64,000 bases of DNA from Gremmenia infestans (Eukaryota > Ascomycota > Leotiomycetes > Helotiales > Hamatocanthoscyphaceae): contig JAFEVB010000022.1 of NCBI GenBank assembly GCA_032629725.1, positions 1,302,001 through 1,366,000 of the forward strand, written 5' to 3'. A model generated the notes under the pieces. That model had not been told where the DNA came from. It saw nothing but the letters and a program-made list of their open reading frames with translations, and made no database searches. Shown here in pieces: positions 1 to 9,699 of the stretch (its first letter is position 1; the number at the start of each line of letters is the position of its first letter). The translations under genes were made by a program, and so were the position numbers.

Positions 1-467
1 TCATGGTTGTGAATAGGTCAGGCGCAAATGTAATGAATTGAGACAATGCTTAGCAAGGGACCTACCTTGAACCCCGCGTTTTGAAGACGCCACAGACATC
101 ATCACATCGCCTTCACCGTTGAGAGAGCATCTAATGAAGCTTGTGGTCTGGGGAAGTTGGTACTGCTTGACTCTTTCCGAAGATTTGCTGTTTGAGGGGT
201 GTATGGAGGTGAAATTCAAGACACCGCAGTTGCTTTGAAAGTCAAGATTTGCGAAAGGAGGCTAAACTGTTTTTAGTCGCCCCTTTTACCCCTGAGTCTG
301 AGTAAGCGAGGATATAATAGATGTAATCTTACTTACGGTTGTGTCTATCTGGGAGTTCCTTCACTAGCACACACTGATATATGGCTCTTCTAACTTTTAA
401 TTCTCTGTGTGTTTGGTTCATCTGTGTGAAAGCTCACTGCATTGAAATCTACAAAGTACCCCCCTCC
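1..467. other. left edge, no supported gene
   Basis: A 72-codon minus-strand frame ends at base 1, but it has no recognisable family, signal or compositional support. The rest is AT-rich and probably holds the 3' flank of the small gene that ends at 468. Nothing else is supported here. Confidence 0.4.
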
Positions 468-1019
468 TCACTTCTCATATTTCTTCATCTCATGCCTGAA
501 AGTCCTCTCCATTTTATCCATCACCTTCTTCGACTCCGCATATGCGAGTTCCTGTGCTGCATCCTTGCTGTAGCCCTTCTCCACATGCACCTTTTTCAAG
601 TGTTGGTACAGGTCATCGACTGGCTTCGCGTCGTGCTTACTTTCTCCCTTGCTGTGGTGATGCCGGGAGTGACGGGCATGGGGCTTTTTGGCCGGGGCAA
701 TCTGGTCAGGTACGAGTATTCGTACTTGTTTGGCTTTTGCATCGTGGGCGGTAGAAATTTGGTGGTTGTTTTTGGGCGCTGGTCTCTGTACTGGCGCTGG
801 TTCTGGCTTCTGGCCGTGGACTGGAAGAGCGGAATAAACCTTTTTTAAGGAGGATTTTTGGTCTGACCGTGTTTCAGACTTCTGGCTCTGAACTGGAAGA
901 GCGTAAAGAATCCTTTTTGTGGAGGCTTTCTGATCCGGCACTTTTTCTGCCTTCTGGTTCTGGCTCTGGATTGGCAGAGCGGGGCGATCCTTTCTGGTGG
1001 AAGATTCACGACCCGGCAT
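468..1019 (-). CDS. small basic repeat protein with C-terminal KGY-type motif (member 1 of a tandem family)
   Basis: This is an intronless 183-residue ORF with ATG at 1019 and TGA at 468. I do not recognise a named family. Residues about 12-85 hold three imperfect repeats of about 23-26 residues, each beginning ALP(I/V) and rich in Gln, Lys and Ser. A His/Lys-rich linker follows (HARHSRHHHSKGESKHD). The C-terminus is a predicted charged helix with the core VHVEKGYSKDAAQELAYAE. The same core spacing (Lys/Asn-Gly-Tyr/His, then Arg/Lys, then Ala-Gln or Ala-Ser) recurs in the next three minus-strand coding stretches up to 3.6 kb, so these look like tandem paralogs. There is no signal peptide or membrane segment. 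The strongly basic composition suggests nucleic-acid or chromatin contact, but that is only inference. Confidence 0.6.
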   Translation of the reverse strand: MPGRESSTRKDRPALPIQSQNQKAEKVPDQKASTKRILYALPVQSQKSETRSDQKSSLKKVYSALPVHGQKPEPAPVQRPAPKNNHQISTAHDAKAKQVRILVPDQIAPAKKPHARHSRHHHSKGESKHDAKPVDDLYQHLKKVHVEKGYSKDAAQELAYAESKKVMDKMERTFRHEMKKYEK

Positions 1020-1314
1020 TTAGTATGGTATCGTTTTCTGCGACCGGGGGGGCTGAGGAACTTCTTGGAATTCTAGAGAGACTAGTGGTGTAGTAGTATT
1101 CAGAAGTTGTTGTGTGTGGCGTGCCAATGTTCAAGATATATATGTATGCATGACGTCACGCTAAGCACAATGTCGGGTGTCTCAACTGATTCACGAGCCA
1201 TTTCTCATGAATCTGTATAATCAAAGATTGATTCTTCTCAAGCTCCATCAAGTGAAATAAGGATTAAAGTACTTATAGCATAGTAGTTTCCATTGTCATC
1301 CCGCTCTCGTTGCG

Positions 1315-1488
1315 CTAGCCAACCTCCTCAAGTCTCTTCAGATCAAGTTTGGCCATAGCCTGCGCTGGTTCTCGGTTATGTCCTTTCTCCCTGTACATTT
1401 TCTCCAAGTCATACCGCAGATTTAGCTGCGGACCAGTGAGATTCACATGAATACCCTGGCACTTTGCATATTCCTCTACGACATTCGA
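1315..1488 (-). pseudogene. remnant of a KGY-motif family member (member 3-like)
   Basis: On the minus strand, 58 codons are open between a TGA at 1489-1491 and a TAG at 1315-1317. They have no ATG upstream of the motif. The C-terminal part reads LRYDLEKMYREKGHNREPAQ and continues with AMAKLDLKRLEEVG, matching the C-terminal motif of the neighbouring small proteins at the same spacing. The N-terminal variable region seen in the intact members is missing. It could be a truncated pseudogene, or the last exon of a gene whose upstream exon I cannot define; a TAG acceptor-like site lies near the start of the open stretch. Confidence 0.5.
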
Positions 1489-1600
1489 TCACAGCAATGG
1501 AGAGCTACAAATTCTGATTTTGAAAAGTAGAAGTATATTATCTACCTAAGCTCAACGATCATACCACTCCACGTTCTTTTTCCACCCTACCACCACCTAC

Positions 1601-2329
1601 CTAACGAACCAACTCCTTCAGCCGCATCATCTCATAACTCGCCAATAGAGATGCTACCTTGCGATCATAGCCTTTGCTCATGAACACATGCTCCAAATCC
1701 TGTTCTCGTCTCTCACTATTAACAAACCTCCGGAATCTCGTGACAGCACTTACATTCCTACGCTCCAGCTCTTCTGCAGCCTTTTCGGGGCTACCAGTGG
1801 GTGTGTATGTGGGGGGTTCGTTCTCGGTGGCGGTCTTCGTAGCTCCCTCAGTATGTAAGTGTGCGTGGGGGAGAGGGTCATGGCTGGTTGAAGGGCGGTC
1901 CTTAGCGTCAGTGTTCGTAGCTTTTTGAGCTTCTTGGGCTTCTTGAACTTCTTGAGTACCGTGAGGAAGCGAGATTGGGTAGCGTCGATGCTCTGATGCG
2001 CCGTGGCTTGTAGTCGAGCGACGCTCAGGCGTGAAAGGAGGCATATCTCTTCTGCTAAATCGTTCCTTGTCTCCAAGTCCCAAATCTAGTTGGTTATCAA
2101 GTCCACCATCAAATCTTCGGTATGGATATCCTGATGACGGGGCACGCGCAGGTACTGGATCTATGGAAAGCGAGGAAGGAGTTGGTTGGACTTCGTTAGG
2201 GTCCTCAGCCGGCGCCATAGGCAGTTCTGGGGAGCCAGGCTCATCTCCGGAGGAGGAAAGTTTGGAAGATGGATGATTGACTTCAAGGTCATCTCTTTCT
2301 TCGTGATCGCTTATTCGGGAACCAGTCAT
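1601..2329 (-). CDS. hypothetical disordered protein with C-terminal KGY-type motif (member 2)
   Basis: This is a 242-residue intronless ORF with ATG at 2329 and TAG at 1601. Residues 1-185 are hydrophilic and low-complexity (Pro, Ser, Glu, Thr rich, including a QEVQEAQEAQKAT stretch) and are probably disordered. The last 50 residues form a charged helix ending EQDLEHVFMSKGYDRKVASL and LASYEMMRLKELVR, matching the motif in the adjacent members. The protein stops almost directly after the motif, as the remnant at 1315-1488 also does. There is no signal peptide. The shared tail with unrelated N-termini suggests domain shuffling or fast divergence of the N-terminal parts. Function is unknown. 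Confidence 0.65.
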   Translation of the reverse strand: MTGSRISDHEERDDLEVNHPSSKLSSSGDEPGSPELPMAPAEDPNEVQPTPSSLSIDPVPARAPSSGYPYRRFDGGLDNQLDLGLGDKERFSRRDMPPFTPERRSTTSHGASEHRRYPISLPHGTQEVQEAQEAQKATNTDAKDRPSTSHDPLPHAHLHTEGATKTATENEPPTYTPTGSPEKAAEELERRNVSAVTRFRRFVNSERREQDLEHVFMSKGYDRKVASLLASYEMMRLKELVR

Positions 2330-3148
2330 GTTGAATGTGGTGTTTGTTGTGGTTGAATGTGTTTAAGCTATTTAGTTGAGTTGTGAAGATAAGGAAGATG
2401 TTTGATGGCGTTTGTTGTTGTGTGGTGAAGCTGACGGAGTTATATTTATATATTTCCTGAGTTCCCCAAGCTGAAGAATAGAATCAAGGGGAAAGGGCGC
2501 TGAGTGAGTGATTAGGTGTCACAGCCTTACAGTGTGAGTAAGTGTTACATCATTCTCATGATGTTAATCACGGGATGTCATGGAAAAAGTTGCACTTGCT
2601 ACCGAATTTGGATCTCCGATTTATAAGCTTGGCTACAGAGAGGATATTTCGGAACACTATAGTGAAGAAACGTCAATTCCATGCAAGTTCTTTATATATC
2701 CACGAAAGTAGGCTGAGCTCCAGCGCCAATATCATCGAATTGCAGTTTCACATACCTTGAATAACCGAGTCTCAGAGGTATGTTTTCGCAAGTTCAGTTA
2801 TACGAACGCTGGAGAGAGTGAAGGGGTAGGCGGAAAGGAAGCTGTGTGTGTGAATCTGCAAGGCAAATTTGGATTGGGAATCAAAAACAGTTGTAAATGC
2901 TGACTCTGCGAGCTACAACTAGCTTTGAAATACAATAGCTTTCATGAGGTGACGTGAAGATTCTTTCAGGCTTCACACCAGTCATCTGTTTTTGAGAATC
3001 CATAGCTTGTTACATGTTTTCTCTTGAAGTCCTTATGGATTATTTGGGCACCATTGTAGCAACCAAGCAAACAAAAAGACTGAAAATTGCTCATCAATTT
3101 CTCAATCTATTGTCTATGTATATATGACCCTTGGTCCTTTACTCGCCG
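2330..3148. other. intergenic region between family members
   Basis: About 0.8 kb with short frames only and no supported gene. It presumably contains the promoter of the gene starting at 2329 and the 3' end of the gene ending at 3149. Confidence 0.5.
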
Positions 3149-3594
3149 CTACTGATAAAAGCCCTGCCAGTTCCGAAATTCATAGGAATCGCTATTCTCG
3201 CCAATCTCGTTGGACAGCCATGCCAACCTCATCTCCGCTTCATGCTGTGCCAGTTCTCGGCCATAGCCATTCTTCTCAAAGAACTCAACCAGACTATCGA
3301 ACAACCTCTCGTCTTTCTTATCCTGTTCGATTCGCTTGACGTGGCGATCCAAAGCCTCGATTGCGTCCTTCACTTGAAGATCCAATTCCGCTCCGCAATT
3401 GCGCGTTTGGCTCTCTTTTGCGCTTCTTTCTCGCCAATTTCCGCAGCTCGGAACTTGGCGATGATGTCTTTCTCTAACCGTTGAGATAATTCCAACGGCG
3501 CCTCTTGATGTCCTCGATCCTGTTGGTTGCAGGTAGAGGAACTGAACGGGTGGTAGCGAGGGTCAACTGGTGCTTGTTTCTTTTGGTTTTCCAT
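3149..3594 (-). pseudogene. KGY-motif family member 4, interrupted by a one-base frameshift
   Basis: The coding sequence begins at ATG 3594 (MENQKKQAPVDPRYHP) and reads a charged helix (ELSQRLEKDIIAKFRAAEIG) to a TGA just after codon 3373-3375. The other frame takes over without a gap at about 3370-3390 and continues the coiled-coil composition (DLQVKDAIEALDRHVKRIEQ). It then reads the family motif LVEFFEKNGYGRELAQHEAE and ends at TAG 3149. A single-base shift near 3385 would join the two parts into a protein of about 148 residues. No GT..AG intron I tested restores the right frame. The lesion may be real (recent pseudogene), a sequencing error, or programmed. Member identity is well supported; intactness is not. 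Confidence 0.55.
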
Positions 3595-5523
3595 TTCGGC
3601 GACTTTACTTTCTGGTCTTCGATGGATATTATATTTGTTAAGTTGTGATGTCTTGAAAGGACGCAAAGATGTTCTACAAAGACGTGGAGGAAGTTGCATA
3701 TATAGTAGGAAAAATATGGGGATGATGGTTGCAATCACAAGGGGTCACTCGAAGAAGAAGAAGAAGCTGATTGTAGCGTTTGCTCTATGGACAGTTAACT
3801 GAAGTACAAAGGGGTTCAATCACATTTATTGTTCCGTAGTTCTCAAGGTACGTAAATAATAGCTGAATGTTTTGTCCGAGGTGTACGAGCGAGGTGGTAC
3901 TTGCCAAAGAACAAACACAAACCCCATCACTGCGTTTACAGCATTCGAAAGTAAACAAAATGAAAAAAATACATCACATAAAGCACATCGATGGATAACC
4001 TAGATGAGCCCCCATCACCAGTACCCCCTTTCACCAAACAATTTCTCATACCACTTCCCCCTCCTCACCGCAACCAACCTCCAAACAGCCCGCCTCTTCT
4101 CAATCCTACCACCTTTCCACCTTGCCTCCCTCCCCTAATCCCAAGCCACCACTCCAGCTCCTCCAAACCCCAAACCCCAAAAGTCCATCTTTTCAACCCA
4201 TTGATCTAGCACCTCAGCTTACCCCTCCTACTACTTCACCTCCCCTTTTTAACCATCCATGTCATAACAAATCTTTCCGGGAGGAGAAAGGCGAAGCACC
4301 ATGCTTTTCATTTTGAAGGTGGGGGTTCATATGAGGCTTCCTTCGGGGTTTGTCCCTCACTCCCAGGACGAGGACAACGATACGCTAATACAATCCATAT
4401 TTCTTCTTGTGCTTGTGCTAGCTTATCTTTAGAGGAAGAAACCAGGAGGATAGATACGAAACTATTTGTACGATGGGGAAATTGGGTATATTGGAGGAGC
4501 AAGGTAAGAATCGTGATAGTATCCATGTCAATGGTCTGATTTGGTATGCAATTTTTCACGTATAAAGATGCAGGCAGGAGGGCGAGTGAGGCATGGCATT
4601 TGATTATACACCTTGTCTAACATTTGCTGGGCTATTCACACACTTCCTGTTGACTCGGAACCGGAATTTAAAGAGCATCTTATTATTACCGCAAGGAACA
4701 TCAGAACGCCCGTACCACCCCCTCACAAAATGTACAGGATCTCACAATCATAAGCACAGGTAAAAGTAACGTGAAGCCATAACTTCATATCTTCCATGCC
4801 ACATGTCTCATGCGTTTGTTTTTCTTTCTTTCTTCTTGCCTCTCTGGTGATCGATCCCATAATGTCATGCGCATCCATCCAGCCCAGCCCGTCCGCCAAA
4901 CGCCATGTAAAACCGTACCAGCCACTTCTCTCAATCCCATCTGTCATGTCCACACAACAGAGCTCGAGCTCCCATGGGGCTAGCTCATTCAGACCAGAGC
5001 CCATTTTGTCGCGACAGGATAACGTCGCGATAGGGCGATTTTTCCCACACCACAAAATTAAACTTCATACAAAAAAGCCTCCCGTCTCCTCTTTCTTTCT
5101 TTCTTTCTATACTAGACAAAATAAAACAAAGCATCCATCGTGTATCGAAACCATAGCGGGACCGAAGACAAAAGGCGTAGAAGGGAAGCATCGTGCAAAC
5201 ATTATATGCGTATTTTATCGCTTTTGGTGGATGCCCCACTCGCACGAATTTTCCGCCCATCCTTGGGCGGGTACGACAAAAGCTCCCAAAGCAGAGCGCA
5301 ATTCTTTTGAGTGCTGATGTGCATGCAAGAGCCCGACCGATGAGATTGAAACACTTCCAAGTTCTATTATAGGAAATGCATGGTTAAACAAAGGATTCGG
5401 GAAATGCTTCATGCTGTCGAAAAACCATCGCTATGCAGGAAAGGAAAAATACGCGATGCCGATGAGGCAACTCGTCGCAAATGTACAAGAACTGATGAGT
5501 TTCGCACGTAATTATAGGACCGT
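3595..5523. other. intergenic region and probable 3' UTR of the 1155-residue gene
   Basis: No gene is supported. A Pro-rich plus-strand frame at about 3991-4209 and several minus-strand frames are compositional. A short CTTT microsatellite lies at 5090-5109. The stretch next to 5523 is probably the 3' UTR of the large minus-strand gene. Confidence 0.4.
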
Positions 5524-8500
5524 TCAGATGACGGTCATCATATGCATTCTCTGGCCCAGACTTCTAGTCGGGGAAGAGTCGATCGAACCATTGAGGATAG
5601 AACCGTTGCTCTGGCTTCGAGGTAGGTTTTTGGGCGGGCTCGCCATCGGGTCAGTGAAGACTCGTGTGAACGCTGGACTGGATTCACGCTGAGGAGCTGC
5701 ATCAGGACTGGGCGATCTACCATCAGATTTCCGAATAAGATCTGCTAGAGTACGACTGAGTACACTCGCGCGATGCACAAGATCTCGGAGACTAGTAGTG
5801 TCGAATGGCATTTTTGCCGAAGACTGAGCAGCCATCTCTTTGAGCAAGGGATCTGACGTTGCCCGATGTTGGTGCATGGTTTCCATTACTGAACGGGCGA
5901 CATCTGATGCGCTCCTGATACTCGAGGGACGAGTTAATGTTGGAGGCCGCAGGTGATCCTTAGTGGGGGAACTGTTAAGTACAGCTCCAAATATATCGTC
6001 GTCGACCGAGAAGACCGATCGCCGCCGAACTGTCCCACCATTGTAAACAAGCCCAGTCGGACGGCCGTTCCGGTTTAAAAGCTCGAATGGCGCCTCGGGT
6101 CTTATCAAATGCTCCACATCAAACCCACGATCTCCATCGTCATCATCCGCTGACTCTCTATCAAACATGATAGATGATGGTGAGTGAGGTGGAGAGAGTG
6201 TTAGGTCCTCTTCGTCTGGAACTGCAAGAGCAATAATACCCTCAGCCTCCTTCCATAGTGGTGCTGAAGCTCCCGCCAATAGTCCCTTTTCTTTCGCCAA
6301 TAATCGTAACCTCTTCAAGTCCTCAACCAGCAGACAGACCTCCCTTATTTGCCCAACATGCCCAACGACACTCGCTTGACTTGCTTGAATAGCTGGAGGT
6401 ACCAACATGCCACTGCTCTCCATTTTGAGATCTCCATCTTCATCATCTGCATTGTCGAAACTGGTGCCTTCAAATTCGAAATCGTTGTCCCAGTCTTCGC
6501 TGGACCCTTTGGCTCCCAGGCCCCATGTTCCAAATTTGGGCGTCAACTTCGCATGCTCTCGCTGCCCCGCATTATCAGGAACCACAGGCACACTCTGGGA
6601 TCGAACGTGTAAAGGAGTCGGACCTCGTCGTCCAACCGCACGTCCACCTCTACCGTCTGCCAGCTGTTTAACATGCGCTGTTTTAGGTCTCGCGGTGTTA
6701 CCCATATAATCTAATTTCTCTGCGGAAGATGGTTCTGCCCAGTCGAACAAGTTACTCTTCGGCCGTTCTGGGCGTACTGTATTTGGAGCGGAGCTTCCAT
6801 TGGTTGAAGCGCTGTGGGTCAAATCTGCAAGTGCAGCACGAAAGCTTGGACTTACCCGCCGAGAATTCAAAGAGTTGGACGGAGGGGAAAGCTGACTGCT
6901 CATAGCCATGTTTTCATCATCTCTCGTCCAGTCTTCGTCATCTTCTGCATCATCCAAAGACATGCGAGTGAATTCTTTTGTAGCAAGAGAGAAACTGGGT
7001 GGAGAAGATGGGATTCCATTGGAATCCAGAGAAGCATGGCGCACTGGTGTTTCAAACCCTTCTTCTTGTGAGAAACGAGGACCTTTGACCGGTGTAGACA
7101 TTCCTTCGTCTTCTTCGATAATCCTGTTATGTCCTTCTGAAAATCCTCCATTCCCTAGCATCTCGTGAATGGAAAGCCTGTTAGTCTTTGCGTTGCCATT
7201 GACGCTAGGCGGAGATTCGTCAAACATTGAATCTAGCGGGGTGTGCCGGGACCGTATGCTGCCTGTAGCTCCCGACCTTAAAGAATCGAAGACCGTCTCG
7301 CTTTGAAAATCCAGATCTTCGTCGTCACCGGAAGTGAATCCTTTGGTATCATTATCAGAGCCAACGAAGGTCTGATCTGTGATTTGTGATGTACGAGATG
7401 GCTTAGACGTATGGGAAGCGAAATTAGAGAGATTCGGAGATACGTGACCAGTCGAGGGGACTGACGTGTCCGCAGCATTAGGTTGTAAATTCGGCGAAGT
7501 GAGACTATGTCGATGGGCTGAAGACGAAGACGAGGATAATCCAAGGCGAGCTAAATCAACATTAAAACTTGATAGTCGAGACAGAGGCGGCAACGGCGAA
7601 GAAGTGTTTCGGGTGCGTGCTTGAAAACTCGAAGCAAACGGATCATTCGGGGATGAAACCTCTGTCGGCGACAACGGCTGCTTTTGAAAAACTTTTGGAT
7701 CCATGATTAACCGCTGCCGGTTGCTGCTAGTTCCATGTGCTGATACAATACTCCGTCCAGGCATGGTTGAGACTGGGGCTGATGAATAACGCGCACCGCC
7801 ACTTTTCCCATCTGCGTTTCGTTTGTTCCCCCTCAAACTCCCAGATCTTGATATCCATGAGGTTGGCGAACCAAAGTTCATCGAAAGAGCACGACGTGCA
7901 ATCTTCTGAGACTCTCGAGGCAACTCTGTAGAAGGTAGTATATTCGAATCCCCATTTACAAGATCCTCCACAGCACTGTCATCAAATGGCAGACCGTCCT
8001 CATCAAAGAACACTTTACCAGTAGACTTGGCCGCATCTATCTCAGCCGGCTTCATCAAGGTAGGCATTGTAGTCTCGCTCGGAAGTACCCTCTTTGATGT
8101 CGACTGTAGACCTTGTACATTTCCGTCGCTAGATTTTCCTGACAACCTTTCTTTCGTGAGCCTTGTTGGTCGTGCTTCGAAAAAAGGGCGCCATGTTATG
8201 CGTTCTGGCGTACTAAATTTACTCGAAGGGGTCATTCGTGTCTGACTTGGAGGGGTTTGCAGGACGGAATCTTCCTTCTTGGAATCGTTTCTGAACTGTT
8301 CCTGGAGATTGACGGAACGTTGATGACTTGTTGCCGGTCTACGTAGGGTTGGTACTTGCGACTTGGATCCACTCCTTGATAATAATCCATTGTCTTCTCT
8401 TCGAGATGGAGCTCTTTTCACCAGTTTGTTTGGAGGTAATTGAGCTGGGCTGCTGGCAGGATCGGACAGAATTGGAGCAGCAGAGCCATGCGAGACTGTT

Positions 8501-9134
8501 ATTGATGGAGAATCCGGACCAACACTTGACCTAGGACTGTTATTATATGAGGTGGGTATAGTCGACAATCTTCTAATCCATGAGCCTCTTGACGAAACAG
8601 AATCTCTCCTAACCATCCCTTCAGCATGTTCAACAGGCGATGATAGTACCTCCCCGTGTCTAACAATTGAGTTTCTCTTCCCACTACTGTTGTTTGCGGC
8701 TTCGAGTTTTGCAGTCAAGGGCCGTGTGCGGTGGGTCAGAGGAGGATTCGAGGAGGATAGAGTTCGCTGCCGAATCTGTTCTGAGGGGGTGCTCATGGTC
8801 GAGCTTGTGTTTGGACGCGAAGCCGGGGAATAATAGCCATCACGATGTTCATCGAAGTCTGCGAGGTCTCCAGCTTTTCGTTTCTTCGAGGAGGGCCGCA
8901 CGGGTGTGATTCGCTCAGGCTTCCCCAAGGCCAAACCGGCGGCGGCGATCCCAACCGTACTCGAGGCAACAAGCTATAAAAATCAGAATGTTAGCTTGGA
9001 CCTGGAACAGAGCAGTGTGAATAAGAATTGGTGATGGCCGTTGGGTGGCAGAGTAATGTTCTAAGGCAAGGCAATGCAAACTGCAAGTCCCTTAATTTAA
9101 ATTGCGTTGTACTCACACTGGGAATGGTCTTCAT
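5524..9134 (-). CDS. large low-complexity conserved-looking protein, function unknown
   Basis: This is a two-exon model. Exon 1 (9117-9134) encodes only MKTIPS, followed by a 143-nt GTGAGT..TAG intron (8974-9116). Exon 2 (5524-8973) continues in frame as LVASSTVGIAAAGLALGKPE, for 1155 residues in total. The TTG at 8934 is not the start. Residues 1-750 are Ser/Thr/Pro-rich with many basophilic and Ser-Pro sites, typical of a phosphoregulated scaffold. Ordered islands are an acidic-aromatic patch (SEDWDNDFEFEG), a helix (REVCLLVEDLKRLRLLAKEK) and a C-terminal helix (TTSLRDLVHRASVLSRTLAD). I do not recognise the family. The acidic-aromatic WD-type motifs recall septation-network regulators such as Byr4/Bfa1, but I would not name it so. 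A long GC-poor 5' region with GAGT repeats lies upstream. Confidence 0.8.
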
Positions 9135-9513
9135 CGCGAGGAGTGTTGCCTAGCAAGACGACCAATTGGCAAAGAAAAGACCAAGAGAAATGTCGTGGAC
9201 GTGAACAATCTCATGAACATTGTAGAAATATATCCATGCCAACTGTTATTCGGGGTGTCGAGGAAGGAGGCGAAGGTGGATTGGCCAATGTTTGTCGCTT
9301 GTTTGTCGCTCGGCGGAGGGTAAACACCAGAGCAACTTCTTTCGTGTCCCCGTTCAATCTGTTTTCGAGGGAGGTAGGTATAATGTGATGGTAGTGTAGT
9401 GTTTACCGGCGGCCGGGTCTAGTAAAAGAATGTGGAGCTCGCGGTGAAGGAGGTAGTGGGAGTGGGAGATGAGTGAAAGTGAAGTGGGCGGGCGTGTCTA
9501 CGAGAGCTGAGCT

Positions 9514-9557
9514 GAGAGTGAGTGAGTGAGAGAGTGAGAGAGTGAGTGAGTGAGTGA
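9514..9557. repeat. GAGT/GAGA simple repeat
   Basis: A purine-rich tandem tract of GAGT and GAGA units in the upstream region of the minus-strand gene that starts at 9134. On the coding strand of that gene it reads as a CTCA-type pyrimidine tract. Confidence 0.85.
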
Positions 9558-9669
9558 ACAATAATACCGGTAATGGCAGGAGGTGCGTGGAATTGGAGAT
9601 TAGACAATGATATTATTGGGCTTTGGAGCTTGAGCTTGAGCATAAGCATGCAAGCAAGCGTGCCGTAGT

Positions 9670-9699
9670 TTGGTCTTGGTCTTGGTCTTGGTCTTGGTA
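9670..9699. repeat. TCTTGG hexanucleotide tandem repeat
   Basis: Four consecutive TCTTGG units, followed directly by a GTACAGTACAGTA stretch. Confidence 0.85.

Noticed and set aside
3320..3375. A 51-nt GTGAAG..AACAG intron in the fourth KGY-family member
   Set aside because: The splice would give a frame different from the one carrying the family motif.
3991..4209. A Pro-rich 72-codon plus-strand frame
   Set aside because: Composition reflects a C/T-rich tract; no domain or supporting signal.
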